A DNA stretch of 64,000 bases from the NCBI GenBank assembly GCA_016795065.1, contig JAEUIU010000011.1, positions 1 to 64,000 of the forward strand. Reading direction: 5' to 3'. The translations under genes and the position numbers were made by a program. The notes under the pieces are model-generated. The model worked only from the letters and a program-made list of their open reading frames with translations. It was not told where the DNA came from and did no database searches. Of this stretch, positions 8,744 through 18,402 are shown piece by piece (position 1 is the first letter of the stretch; every line of letters begins with the position of its first letter). Origin of the DNA: Phycisphaerae bacterium. Its GTDB lineage: Bacteria; Planctomycetota; Phycisphaerae; Phycisphaerales; SM1A02.

Positions 8744-11037
8744 GCCACGAAGACCATTCCGACGGCGGCGAGTTCGGCCTCGGCGGCTTCTCAATGTTCG
8801 ACCTCTTCCGCACCGAAGCGGAGACGCACACGCGCACGCTGAATGAGGGGCTTCTCGCCCTTGAGTCGGCGCCCGCGGAACTCAGTGCGATCGAACCGCT
8901 CATGCGGGCCGCACACTCGATCAAGGGGGCCGCCCGCATCATCGGGCTCGACTCGGCGGTGCGGCTCGCCCACGCGATGGAGGATGTGCTCGTCTCGGCC
9001 CAGAAAGGCCGCGAGCTTGTCCGCTCGACGCGCATCGACCAGCTTCTTGCCGGAACGGATCTCCTGAACGAACTGGCGAACCTCTCCGAGAGTGACCTCT
9101 CCTCCTGGAGCGACGGAAACGCCAAGGCCATCGAGGAGCTCGTGGCTCTGCTCGGTTCGCCGCCCCCCGCGTCGTCGACCGGTCCGCGCGATTCTGCAGC
9201 CGGCAGCGCCGAACCGGTGCCTCCCGCGTTGCCTGTCGTCACCGCGGCCGAAACGCACTCCGACGACGCAGTCAGCTCAGCGCCGGCAGTCGAGCCGAAA
9301 ACCGTTCGACTCGGGGCCGAGTCGGTCGACCGCATGATGCGGCTGGCCGGCGAGATGACCATCGAGAGCCGTCGCGCTCAGGCGACGCGCGATCCGCTTG
9401 AGGCACTGAAGGAACACCTTCTCGATCTCGAGGAGACGCTCGAACGGCTTGAGGAGGAACGCGGCACCTCGTCGCGGCTCAGCCTTGCCCGCGAGCGCAC
9501 CCGTCGCGCGGTACAAGGCGCCCAGCGGCACATCATGGCGGTCGACGACGTTTCGCGACGGCTCGAGGAGATCTCGACCTCGCTCTTCCACGTTGCGCTC
9601 GGCAGCCGCATGCGTCCGTTCGGCGAGGTGGCCGCCGCCTTCCCGCGCATGGTGCGCGACCTCGCCCGCGAACTCGGCAAGCAGGTGCGCTTCGAGGTGA
9701 TCGGGGCCGGCGTCGCGGTGGACCGTGACATCCTCGCTCGCCTGGAGGCGCCGCTCAATCACATGCTGCGTAACGCACTGGATCACGGTGTCGAAACGCC
9801 GGATGAGCGCACCGCCCAAGGCAAGGACCCGATCGCGCGGGTCTGGATCGAGGCCCGTCACCACGCCGGACACCTGCTCGTCACCGTCGGCGACGACGGC
9901 CGCGGCATAGATCCGGAAGGGCTGCGCTCGAAGGTAGTCCAGCGAGGGCTCAGCGCCGCGAATGTCGCGGCGCGGCTGACCTCGGATGAACTCCTTGAGT
10001 TCCTCTTCCTGCCTGGCTTCAGTACCGCCGAGGCCGTCACACAAATCTCGGGGCGCGGCGTCGGGCTCGATGTCGTGCAGTCCTTCGCCCAGGACATCGG
10101 TGGGATGGCCTCCATCGATTCCGACCTCGGTCGGGGCACGCGCTTTCGGCTTGAATTGCCGGTGTCGCTGAGCGTCCTGCGCGCGGCGGTGGTGGAGGTT
10201 GGGGGCGAACCATACGCGTTCCCGCTTGCCCGGCTGGAGCGAGTCGTGCGCGTTCCGCATGCGAGGATCGGCACCGTCGAAGGTCGGCGACAGTTCATGC
10301 TCGACGGCCGTTCGGTCGGGTTGGTCGATGCCGCAATCGTGCTTGAGCTGGAGTCGTCGACGAACGATCTGGGCGACGACCTCAGTGTCATGGTTCTTTC
10401 GCACGGGCGCGGTCGCGACGAGGAGTGGTACGGACTCCTAGTGGACCGCTTCAGCGGCGAGAGCGATCTCGTCGTGCGCCCGCTGGATACGCGACTCGGC
10501 AAGGTGCCGCACGTGGCGGCCGCCGCGATCGACGAGGTCGGGCGACCGCTCCTCATCGCCGACGTCGATGACCTGGTGCAGTCGATGCGACAGTTCCTTG
10601 CCGAGGGCAAGCTGCGCGGTTCGGCTGGACTTCTTGGGCAGGGCCGGTCGGCGCGCAAGCGCATCCTGGTCGTTGACGACTCGCTCACCGTGCGCGAGGT
10701 CGAGCGACAGCTTCTGGCTCGGCTCGGTTACGAGGTGGATGTCGCGGTCGACGGGGCCGACGGATGGAATGCGATTCGCGCCGGCAGCTACGACCTTCTG
10801 GTGACGGATATCGATATGCCGCGCATGAACGGTCTCGAGCTGGTTGCAACCGTGCGCCGCGAGCCGCGGTTGGCGGAGCTTCCCATCATCATCGTCTCGT
10901 ACAAGGACCGCGAGGAGGATCGCGCCGCCGGCATGCAGGCCGGAGCGAGCATCTATCTCACCAAGGGAGCCTTCCGCGATGACACGCTGGCCAGGGCCGT
11001 GCGTGACCTGATTGGTGCGGCGGAGGGCCGACGATGA
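8740..11037 (+). CDS. cheA: CheA-type histidine kinase with C-terminal receiver domain (WspE-like)
   Basis: This 765-residue hybrid kinase has an N-terminal Hpt domain with phospho-accepting His59 in AAHSIKGAARI, then a dimerisation region, a GHKL ATPase core (NHMLRNALDHGVETP, DDGRGID, SGRGVGLDVV), a CheW-like regulatory domain, and a receiver domain from ~640. The receiver contains VVDDSLTVREVERQLLARLG and the predicted phospho-acceptor Asp690 in VTDIDMPRMNG. The kinase-REC fusion is typical of WspE. ATG at 8740 (not GTG at 8731) overlaps the preceding stop, and its own TGA overlaps the CheB start, so the three genes are coupled. Confidence 0.92.
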   Translation: MSHEDHSDGGEFGLGGFSMFDLFRTEAETHTRTLNEGLLALESAPAELSAIEPLMRAAHSIKGAARIIGLDSAVRLAHAMEDVLVSAQKGRELVRSTRIDQLLAGTDLLNELANLSESDLSSWSDGNAKAIEELVALLGSPPPASSTGPRDSAAGSAEPVPPALPVVTAAETHSDDAVSSAPAVEPKTVRLGAESVDRMMRLAGEMTIESRRAQATRDPLEALKEHLLDLEETLERLEEERGTSSRLSLARERTRRAVQGAQRHIMAVDDVSRRLEEISTSLFHVALGSRMRPFGEVAAAFPRMVRDLARELGKQVRFEVIGAGVAVDRDILARLEAPLNHMLRNALDHGVETPDERTAQGKDPIARVWIEARHHAGHLLVTVGDDGRGIDPEGLRSKVVQRGLSAANVAARLTSDELLEFLFLPGFSTAEAVTQISGRGVGLDVVQSFAQDIGGMASIDSDLGRGTRFRLELPVSLSVLRAAVVEVGGEPYAFPLARLERVVRVPHARIGTVEGRRQFMLDGRSVGLVDAAIVLELESSTNDLGDDLSVMVLSHGRGRDEEWYGLLVDRFSGESDLVVRPLDTRLGKVPHVAAAAIDEVGRPLLIADVDDLVQSMRQFLAEGKLRGSAGLLGQGRSARKRILVVDDSLTVREVERQLLARLGYEVDVAVDGADGWNAIRAGSYDLLVTDIDMPRMNGLELVATVRREPRLAELPIIIVSYKDREEDRAAGMQAGASIYLTKGAFRDDTLARAVRDLIGAAEGRR

Positions 11038-12107
11038 GCGGTCATCTTCGTGTTGGGATCGTGAACGACATGCCGATCGCTCTGGAGGCGATTCGCCGGG
11101 TGGTCAGCTCGCGACAGGAATATCGCGTTGCGTGGACCGCGACCGACGGCGCCCAAGCGATCGCACGCTGCCGGGACAATCGGCCCGACGTGATTCTGAT
11201 GGACATGATCATGCCGGGCATGGACGGTGTCGAGGCGACACGGCGGATCATGGCCGAATCGGCCTGTCCGATCCTCGTCGTGACGGCCTCGGTTGAGGGG
11301 AATGCGGGTCGGGTCTACGAGGCCCTTGGCGCTGGCGCGTTGGATGCCGTTCCCACGCCGGTCATCGGATTGCGTGGCGAGATCGGCGGCGGGGCATCGC
11401 TCTTGCGAAAGCTCGCCCAAGTCGCGCTCCTCTGCGCCGACGAACGTCGGGAATCTGGATGTGCGTCCGCGGCCGTCGTGCCGGCACGACCTTGCGAGGG
11501 AAGCGTCATCGCCATTGGCGCGTCGACCGGTGGGCCGAAGGCGATTGCGACCCTTCTCAGCGGATTGCCGCGGCCGGTGACAGTGCCGATTCTGGTCGTT
11601 CAGCACCTCGGCTCCGAGTATGTCAAGGGTCTGGCCACGTGGCTCAGTGAGGCATCAGGTCTTCCGTCGACGCTCGTGACTGGTCACACGGTTCTTCGCT
11701 CGGGCACCGTCTTCCTCGCCGCCGACGAACGGCACCTGGTTTGCGACACCGGTCAGTCGGTCACCGTCGTCGAGGAGCCTGCGAATGCACTCCATCGTCC
11801 GTCGGTGGACGTGCTTTTCGCCTCGCTGCGCAGCGTGGGGCTCTCCGGCGTCGCGGCCCTCCTGACCGGCATGGGTCGGGATGGGGCGGAAGGCCTGCTC
11901 GCCCTGCGTCGGGCAGGCTGGTGGACAATTGCCCAGGACCGCGAGTCAAGCGTCGTGTGGGGCATGCCCGGCGAGGCATCACGACTCGGTGCGGCGTGCG
12001 AACTGTTAGGCATCGGCGACATTCCGCGGGCGATCGGTCGGGCTCTTGCCCGATGCCAGGCGGAAGGTCCACGCGCCCGATTGGGCGCTGCGGGAGGAAC
12101 ACCATGA
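11034..12107 (+). CDS. cheB: CheB protein-glutamate methylesterase (WspF-like)
   Basis: A 357-residue CheB has an N-terminal receiver (NDMPIALEAIRRVV; Asp57 in LMDMIMPGMDG) and a C-terminal methylesterase. The catalytic triad is visible as Ser164 in GASTGGPKAI, His191 in VQHLGSE and Asp283 in GMGRDGAEG. The enzyme removes methyl groups from (or deamidates) the receptor. It starts inside the CheA stop (ATGA) and its own stop overlaps the start of the next gene. A CheB without a CheR in the same cluster is unusual; a CheR elsewhere in the genome may serve. Confidence 0.9.
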   Translation: MSGHLRVGIVNDMPIALEAIRRVVSSRQEYRVAWTATDGAQAIARCRDNRPDVILMDMIMPGMDGVEATRRIMAESACPILVVTASVEGNAGRVYEALGAGALDAVPTPVIGLRGEIGGGASLLRKLAQVALLCADERRESGCASAAVVPARPCEGSVIAIGASTGGPKAIATLLSGLPRPVTVPILVVQHLGSEYVKGLATWLSEASGLPSTLVTGHTVLRSGTVFLAADERHLVCDTGQSVTVVEEPANALHRPSVDVLFASLRSVGLSGVAALLTGMGRDGAEGLLALRRAGWWTIAQDRESSVVWGMPGEASRLGAACELLGIGDIPRAIGRALARCQAEGPRARLGAAGGTP

Positions 12108-13303
12108 GTATCGTCACCGAGGACATCGCGACCCGCACGGCCGCACCGGTGCATCGATCGCACGCCAGCGCCACCGTTCTCCTGGTCGATGACCAGGCGA
12201 TCGTCGCGATGGCAGTCGGCAAGGCACTGCTTGGCCTTCCCGATCTCACGTTGCACTACTGCGCCGATCCCGCCAAGGCCATCGAGATGGCGGTGGTGGT
12301 GCGGCCGACGGTGATCCTCCAGGACCTGGTGATGCCCGGCGTCGACGGGCTTGATCTGGTGCGCCGCTATCGCGAGCGCGAGGAGACGCGCGAGATCCCG
12401 ATCATCGTCCTCTCGTCGCGCGAAGAGGCTGCCACGAAGGCCGACGCCTTTGCCGCCGGCGCCAACGACTACATCGTGAAGGTGCCCGACCCGGTCGAAC
12501 TTGTCGCCCGCGTCCGGCACCATTCGCGCGGCTACGTCGCCCAGCTTGAGCGCAACGAGGCCTTCCGCCGCCTGGCGGCGAGTGAGGCACACATGGCCCA
12601 GGAGCTCTCCCAGGCCGCGAAATACGTGAGCACGCTGCTTGATCCGCCCATCGACCGACCGGAGCTGCGCACCTCGTGGGTCTTCATTCCCTCGGCGAGC
12701 CTCGGTGGCGACTCGTTCGGCTATCACTGGATCGATGCGGATCGCTTTGCCTTCTACATCATCGATGTCTGCGGCCACGGCGTCGGCCCGGCCCTACTGT
12801 CGGTGAGCGCACTGAGCCTCGTCCGCAGCATGAATGTCGATGACGCATGCAATCCGAAGGCGGTACTGACCCGTCTCAACGCGAACTTCCCGATGTCCCG
12901 CCACAACGGGATGTTCTTCACGATGTGGTATGGCGTGTACGACCGCCGCGACCGTTCGCTTGTCTATGCCGGCGCGGGCCATCCTCCTACGCTCGTGTCG
13001 ACGGGTGCGTCGCTCAGGCAACTCGATTCCGACGGCATGATGATCGGCGTCTTGCCCGAGTATGAGGTCGAGAACGGCACGACCACGCTTGAGGCAGGGG
13101 ACCGAATCTACCTCTACAGCGACGGCGTCTTTGAGATCGAGCGGTCAAACGGCAAGATTTGGGGCCACGAGGCCTTCGTCGAGGCGATGTCGGCGGCGAC
13201 CAACGTCTCGCGCATCGATCACATCCGGCGAGTGACACAGGCCATCCGCGGCGGCGACCAATATGCCGATGACTACTCAATCGTTGAGATCGAACTGAGG
13301 TAG
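12104..13303 (+). CDS. Response regulator with PP2C/RsbU-type phosphatase output
   Basis: This 399-residue protein joins a receiver domain (VLLVDDQ near 25-31, predicted phospho-acceptor Asp74 in LQDLVMPGVDG, Lys in YIVKVPDP) to a short coiled linker and a PPM/SpoIIE-type serine phosphatase. The phosphatase has metal-binding GGDSFGYHW near 200, IDVCGHGVGPALLS, YAGAGHPP, and the terminal DDYSIVEIE. Such phosphatases dephosphorylate anti-sigma-factor antagonists in partner-switching pathways. It takes the position that WspR, a diguanylate cyclase, has in Pseudomonas, so the output of this chemosensory system is inferred to be partner switching. Its ATG overlaps the CheB stop by 4 bases. Confidence 0.88.
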   Translation: MSIVTEDIATRTAAPVHRSHASATVLLVDDQAIVAMAVGKALLGLPDLTLHYCADPAKAIEMAVVVRPTVILQDLVMPGVDGLDLVRRYREREETREIPIIVLSSREEAATKADAFAAGANDYIVKVPDPVELVARVRHHSRGYVAQLERNEAFRRLAASEAHMAQELSQAAKYVSTLLDPPIDRPELRTSWVFIPSASLGGDSFGYHWIDADRFAFYIIDVCGHGVGPALLSVSALSLVRSMNVDDACNPKAVLTRLNANFPMSRHNGMFFTMWYGVYDRRDRSLVYAGAGHPPTLVSTGASLRQLDSDGMMIGVLPEYEVENGTTTLEAGDRIYLYSDGVFEIERSNGKIWGHEAFVEAMSAATNVSRIDHIRRVTQAIRGGDQYADDYSIVEIELR

Positions 13304-13329
13304 CGGCAAAGTCGATCGCATCGATCGGA

Positions 13330-13665
13330 TCAGGCGATCGCTGTTCGGACGCGGCGCACGATCTCATCCGCCGTGGTGACTCCCGACCAGGCATCGGCGA
13401 CCTCACCGTCGATGAAGAGAAGGATCGACGGGATGCTCTGAACGCCGTAGACGTCGGCGATGGCGGCGGAGTCGCCGACGTTGAAGGTGAACACCTTGGC
13501 TGTGGCACCCAGCAGGGCCGCTGCCTCGTCGAGGTGTTTTCGTTGCCGCTGACAGGGGCCGCACCATGGCGCCCAGAAGTCGACCAGCACCGGCTTCGTC
13601 GCCAGGATGACGTCACGTTCAAAGGTACGGCTGTCGGCCACGCCGACCCGTTGTTGCGGGGACAT
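13330..13665 (-). CDS. trxA: Thioredoxin
   Basis: A 111-residue thioredoxin fold protein carries the redox motif WCGPC within VDFWAPWCGPC, the cis-proline region SIPSILLF and a C-terminal helix. It should reduce cytoplasmic protein disulfides. ATG at 13665 is supported by a strong ribosome binding site (GGAGGAGG) about 8 bases upstream; a longer in-frame extension to 13770 lacks domain sequence. It is convergent with the phosphatase gene and divergent from the efflux operon. Confidence 0.88.
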   Translation of the reverse strand: MSPQQRVGVADSRTFERDVILATKPVLVDFWAPWCGPCQRQRKHLDEAAALLGATAKVFTFNVGDSAAIADVYGVQSIPSILLFIDGEVADAWSGVTTADEIVRRVRTAIA

Positions 13666-13801
13666 GTTCAGCCTCCTCCGCGATGTCGCACCTGCATCGT
13701 GGCGCGAAGCCGCGTCAAAGTTCCCGAACCGAACATCGCGGGTCGGAACCTTTTGTGATGCCGCCGACACAGAGCCGTCGACGGATCAACCGGAGGTATC
13801 C

Positions 13802-14926
13802 ATGGATCGAAGTGGCGTGAAACAGGCTGTCCGATGGGGTATCGGCGGTATCGCCTTCATCGTGGGCGTTGCCTTCCTGATGCTCTGGTTGACCGGCTCC
13901 CTGCATCCGAAGATTCGGCCAACGACCACGACCGAGCGGATCGAGGCTTTTCGCCGTCCGCTCCCGGCCGGGGCCAGCGTGGTGACGGTTGCCTCCGTGG
14001 AGGTGCCGGTCGTCGAGACGGCCACCGGCACGATCGAGTCCGCCTACCGCTCCGAGGTCGCGAGTCGCCTGCTTGCGAAGGTCCTCGAGGTTCGGGTGTC
14101 TGCCGGTCAGAAGGTCCGCGCCGGCGAGACCATCGTCGTGTTAGACGACATCGACCTCCGTTCTCGGGTCGGGCAGGCTGAGGCGGCAGTTGCCCAGACC
14201 GACGCGGCGTTAGGCCAGGCAAAACTCGAACTCGAACGGGTCGATGAGGCCGCTCGTGCGGGGGCCGCGACCGCGATCGAGGTCGACCGAATTCGCAGCC
14301 GCATGAAGGAAGCGGATGCGAATGCCGAGCGGGCCAGGCGGGCGCTCGACGAGGCCATGTCGATCCTCTCCTTCGCGACAATCGCGAGTCCGATGGACGG
14401 CGTCGTCGTCGACAAGCGCGTCCAGGTTGGCGACACGGTGGCACCGGGCCAGGCGGTCGCGTCAATCTATGACCCCACACGAATGCAACTCGTCGCCTCG
14501 GTGCGGGAGACGATGGCGAGCGGACTTGCCGTCGGGCGCCCGATCACCGTGCGAGTCGACGCTCTCGGCCATGCCTGTGAGGGCACGGTGTGCGAGATCG
14601 TGCCGCAGGCCCTCGCGGGCAGCCGAAGCTTCCAGGTGAAGGTCACCGGGCCCTGTCCCGAGGGGGTCTACGCCGGGATGTTCGGACGGCTCATTGTGCC
14701 GATGGGTCGAGAGTCCGCCCTGACGATCCCGCCAGCGGCGGTGCGCCGGATCGGACAGCTCGACGTCGTCGACGTGGTGCGGTCCGACGATCCGACATCG
14801 GTCGCCCGGCGGGCGGTCCGCCTCGGGCGCACCGTTGGCGACATGATCGAAGTGTTAGCAGGGCTCTCGGCGGGCGAGCAGGTCGTCGTGCCTGAGGCGG
14901 CGCGCGGCGAAGGAGCGGGTTCGTGA
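13802..14926 (+). CDS. RND efflux periplasmic adaptor (membrane fusion protein)
   Basis: This 374-residue HlyD/AcrA-type adaptor has an N-terminal membrane anchor (residues ~10-32), a biotinyl-lipoyl segment (VASRLLAKVLEVRVSAGQKV, ETIVVLDDIDL), a coiled-coil hairpin rich in Glu/Ala/Arg (~105-190), and a beta-barrel with ASPMDGVVVDKRVQVGDTV. There is no lipobox, so it is held by the uncleaved helix. ATG at 13802 follows GGAGG. The stop overlaps the GTG of the permease (GTGA). Together they would form a proton-driven efflux pump; no TolC-like channel gene is adjacent, and substrate cannot be told. Confidence 0.88.
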   Translation: MDRSGVKQAVRWGIGGIAFIVGVAFLMLWLTGSLHPKIRPTTTTERIEAFRRPLPAGASVVTVASVEVPVVETATGTIESAYRSEVASRLLAKVLEVRVSAGQKVRAGETIVVLDDIDLRSRVGQAEAAVAQTDAALGQAKLELERVDEAARAGAATAIEVDRIRSRMKEADANAERARRALDEAMSILSFATIASPMDGVVVDKRVQVGDTVAPGQAVASIYDPTRMQLVASVRETMASGLAVGRPITVRVDALGHACEGTVCEIVPQALAGSRSFQVKVTGPCPEGVYAGMFGRLIVPMGRESALTIPPAAVRRIGQLDVVDVVRSDDPTSVARRAVRLGRTVGDMIEVLAGLSAGEQVVVPEAARGEGAGS

Positions 14927-17900
14927 GCGCCGAAGGTGTTCGCCAAGATCTGCCGATCGCCGATCACGCCGGCGGCTTCGTCAACGGCATCGTCCGCACG
15001 TTCCTTCACTCCAATCTCTCCATCATCCTTCTGGTCCTTTCGCTGTTGGTCGGTGCGGCGGCGCTCATCGTCACGCCGCGCGAGGAGGATCCGCAGATCG
15101 TCGTGCCGATGGCCGATGTCTTCGTGAGCTATCCGGGCAAGGGGGCTGAGGAGGTCGAACAACTCGTCACGGTGCCACTCGAGCGGATCCTCTACCAGAT
15201 CGACGGCGTCGAATACGTCTACTCGATGTCCAGCGCCGACCGCGCCGTGATCACCGTGCGCTTCCGCGTCGGTGAGGACCGCGAGAGAAGCCTGGTCAAG
15301 CTCTTCAAGCGGATCGAGGAGAGCAAGGACCTCGCCCCCGTCGGCATGTTCGAGGCCGGCGGCGGCTGGATCATGAAGCCGGTCGAGATCGACGATGTGC
15401 CGATCGTGACGCTCACCCTGCGATCGACCCAATCGGACGCATTCACGCTCCGTCGCGTGGGCGAGGAGCTGGCCCAGCGCATCGCCGCGGTCGACGAACT
15501 CTCCCGCGTCTCGGTGGTTGGTGGGCAGCCGCGAGTGGTGCATGTCCGACTCGACGTCGAACGGCTTGCTGGGTTCGGACTCGATATCCGAACCGTGACC
15601 AACGCCCTGCGCGCCGGCAATGCCGCAAGCACCGCAGGGACATTCCAGCGACGCAACGAGGAGTTCTCGATCGAGACCAACGGGTCCCTCGCCTCCGCCA
15701 CGGAGGTCGGTGACCTGGTCATCGGCGTGTTTGGCGAAGCGCCGGTGTCGTTGCGCCAGGTGGCGGAAATCAGCGACGGACCCGACGAGGCAACGAGCTT
15801 CGTGCGCCACACCTGGGGCCCGGCTCGGGTGCATGCGACGCGCGACGGCGCCACAGGCACCATTCTTGGGCGGGAAGCGGGTGAGGCAGGTCACGGGGCG
15901 ACGAATGATCACGTCAGCGCGTCTGCGGTCACCATAGCCATCGCAAAGAAGAAGGGGACGAACGCGGTCGGCGTCGCAAGCACGGTCCTTGCCGAGGCCA
16001 AGCGGCTCCGCGGCGAGGTGGTCCCAGATGACATCGATGTGGTGGTGACGCGCAACAGCGGGCTCAATGCCAATGGCAAGGTGAACGAACTCATCGAAGG
16101 GCTGTGGGTCGCCATCCTCATCGTCGTCGCGCTTCTCACGCTCGGTCTCGGCTGGCGCGAGTCGCTCGTCGTGGCCCTGGCGATTCCGGTCGTCTTCGGG
16201 CTGACGCTTCTAGTCAATCTTCTCGCCGGATACACCATCAACCGGGTCACGCTCTTTGCCCTGATTCTCTCCCTTGGGCTTCTCGTTGACGATCCGATCG
16301 TCGACGTCGAGAACATCGCCCGTCACTTCTCCCTGCGCAAGCGGGCCACGCGGGCGATCGTGCTCGAGGCTGTCAGCGAGATCCGGCCGCCGCTGATCTC
16401 GGCGACGTTGGCGGTCATCGCCTCGTTTCTCCCGCTCTTCTTCATCACCGGCATGATGGGACCGTACATGCGCCCGATGGCGCTCAACGTCCCGGTCACG
16501 ATGGTGATGTCGATGCTCGTTGCCTTCACGATCACCCCGTGGTTGGCCTATCACCTGCTCAAGAGGAAGTACACGGCAGGAAGCGCTGGGCACGATCATG
16601 GCGATGACGCCGAGAGCGTGCGCCGCTCGCCCGCCTATCGCATCTTCCAGCGGCTGCTCGGGCCATTGATCCGTTCCGATCGCAAGGCCTTCGCGTTTCT
16701 CGCGACGGTTGCGGTGCTGACCGCGGGGGCGGCGGGACTGGCGGCGATCCGCTGGGTGCCGCTCAAGATGCTTCCTTTCGACAACAAGACCGAGCTGCTG
16801 GTGCTGGTCGATGCCGACGAGGGGACGCCACTGGAGCAAACCGACGCGGTGGTGCGGGAGGTCGAGGAACGCCTGGCCAGCCTGCCCGAGGTGACCGACG
16901 TGACGTCCTATGTCGGCGTCCCGTCACCGGTCGACTTCAACGGACTTGTCCGGCACTACTACCTGAACGAACGTCCCTCGCACGGCGAGATTCGCGTCAG
17001 CCTGGTCGACAAGCACGGGCGGTCGATGTCCAGCCATGACCTTGCCTTGCGGGTGCGCGATCAGCTCACGGCGCTTGCGGCCGCGTCGGGTGCGCGACTC
17101 AAGATCGTCGAGCTTCCGCCAGGGCCGCCGATCATCGCGACGCTCGTGGCCGAGGTCTACGGCCGCGACGACCACGCGTATCGCGACCTGATCGCGGCCG
17201 GCGATGTCGTTCGGCGGCGGCTCGAGCGCGAGCCTGGCGTGGTGGAGGTCGATGACTCGATCGAGGCCGACTCGATGCGCCATGTGTTTGTTCCCGACGC
17301 CGAGAAGGCGGCCCTCAACGGCGTCACTGTCGCCGATATCGCCGCGGCGCTGCGCACGGCGCTGGGCGGAAGCGATGTCGGAACGCTAGCCGTCGAGCGC
17401 GAACGGCAACCGCTCCGCATCAACGTTCGGCTGCCGATCGAGGAGCGCGTCGGATCGGCGGACCTCGGGCGCATCCAACTGTTAGGCCGCTCGGGGCTGG
17501 TGAGTCTGGCCGAACTTGGCCGATGGGAATCGCGCATCGCCGACAAGACGATCTACCACAAGAACCTCCACCGGGTGGTGTACCTCTTCGCCGATACCGC
17601 TGGACGGCCGCCTGCCGATGCGGTCGTCGACATCATGAGTGACCGGGCCGACAGTCCGGCGCCGGTGAACGCAAACGTCTCCTTCGCGGGCTGGGTGAGC
17701 GGGGCCGAGCCGCGGCCGCTGGCGAGTCGCACGCATCTCACCGCGGGCGGTGGCGTGCCGTGGTCGGTCGCCGACGGATTCCGCATCGAATGGGCGGGCG
17801 AGGGCGAGTGGAAGATCACACTCGACGTCTTCCGCGACCTTGGACTCGCATTCGGCGCGGCCTTGGTTCTCATCTACATCATCCTGGTCGCCCAGACAGG

Positions 17901-18402
17901 ATCCTTCTTCATTCCGCTCGTCGTCATGCTGGCGATCCCGCTGACCATGGTCGGCATCATGCCCGGCTTCTGGCTGCTCGGCGGGCTGCTCGGCGCCGAG
18001 GTCGGCGGCTACGCCAGTCCCGTGTTCTTCACAGCGACCGCGATGATCGGCATGATCGCCCTCTCGGGCATCGTCACCCGGCAGTCGATCATCCTCGTCG
18101 ACTTCATTCACCTCTCCCTCGCCCGCGGACGAACGCTGGCCGACGCGGTGATCGAATCCTGCGCGGTGCGGCTGCGGCCAATTCTCCTCGTCGTCCTCGC
18201 GGCGGCGCTGGCATCGATCCCGATCACGGTCGACCCGATCTTCTCCGGCCTCGCATGGGCGCTCATCTTCGGCCTGGCCGCGTCGACAGCGTTCACCGTG
18301 CTGGTCATCCCGCTGGTGTATTGGTTGGTCTATCGAAATGTTGAGGGCCACGGCGCCCACGTTGTGGACCAAGGCGCTAGCCGTGGCGAGCGATCACAGT
18401 GA
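14923..18402 (+). CDS. RND family efflux permease
   Basis: A 1159-residue inner-membrane transporter of the AcrB/CusA superfamily. The first helix (SNLSIILLVLSLLVGAAAL) is followed by REEDPQIVVPMADV and the porter domain. The central helices include SLGLLVDDPIVDVENIAR, which carries the paired Asp of the proton relay in helix 4. The second half repeats the pattern (LGLAFGAALVLIYIILVAQT and later helices). Length exceeds the usual ~1030-1050 residues, with extra sequence in the second periplasmic half. GTG start at 14923 overlaps the adaptor stop. Its 3' end overlaps the convergent DUF1080 gene by 9 bases. Confidence 0.9.
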   Translation: MSAEGVRQDLPIADHAGGFVNGIVRTFLHSNLSIILLVLSLLVGAAALIVTPREEDPQIVVPMADVFVSYPGKGAEEVEQLVTVPLERILYQIDGVEYVYSMSSADRAVITVRFRVGEDRERSLVKLFKRIEESKDLAPVGMFEAGGGWIMKPVEIDDVPIVTLTLRSTQSDAFTLRRVGEELAQRIAAVDELSRVSVVGGQPRVVHVRLDVERLAGFGLDIRTVTNALRAGNAASTAGTFQRRNEEFSIETNGSLASATEVGDLVIGVFGEAPVSLRQVAEISDGPDEATSFVRHTWGPARVHATRDGATGTILGREAGEAGHGATNDHVSASAVTIAIAKKKGTNAVGVASTVLAEAKRLRGEVVPDDIDVVVTRNSGLNANGKVNELIEGLWVAILIVVALLTLGLGWRESLVVALAIPVVFGLTLLVNLLAGYTINRVTLFALILSLGLLVDDPIVDVENIARHFSLRKRATRAIVLEAVSEIRPPLISATLAVIASFLPLFFITGMMGPYMRPMALNVPVTMVMSMLVAFTITPWLAYHLLKRKYTAGSAGHDHGDDAESVRRSPAYRIFQRLLGPLIRSDRKAFAFLATVAVLTAGAAGLAAIRWVPLKMLPFDNKTELLVLVDADEGTPLEQTDAVVREVEERLASLPEVTDVTSYVGVPSPVDFNGLVRHYYLNERPSHGEIRVSLVDKHGRSMSSHDLALRVRDQLTALAAASGARLKIVELPPGPPIIATLVAEVYGRDDHAYRDLIAAGDVVRRRLEREPGVVEVDDSIEADSMRHVFVPDAEKAALNGVTVADIAAALRTALGGSDVGTLAVERERQPLRINVRLPIEERVGSADLGRIQLLGRSGLVSLAELGRWESRIADKTIYHKNLHRVVYLFADTAGRPPADAVVDIMSDRADSPAPVNANVSFAGWVSGAEPRPLASRTHLTAGGGVPWSVADGFRIEWAGEGEWKITLDVFRDLGLAFGAALVLIYIILVAQTGSFFIPLVVMLAIPLTMVGIMPGFWLLGGLLGAEVGGYASPVFFTATAMIGMIALSGIVTRQSIILVDFIHLSLARGRTLADAVIESCAVRLRPILLVVLAAALASIPITVDPIFSGLAWALIFGLAASTAFTVLVIPLVYWLVYRNVEGHGAHVVDQGASRGERSQ

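Noticed and set aside
9277..10404. Long leftward frame inside the CheA gene
   Set aside because: The sense strand encodes unbroken CheA motifs; high-GC DNA gives long antisense frames by chance and this one has no recognisable domain.
14668..15912. Leftward 414-codon frame across the RND adaptor/permease junction
   Set aside because: It overlaps two genes with clear RND motifs and is low-complexity, rich in Asp, Arg and His.
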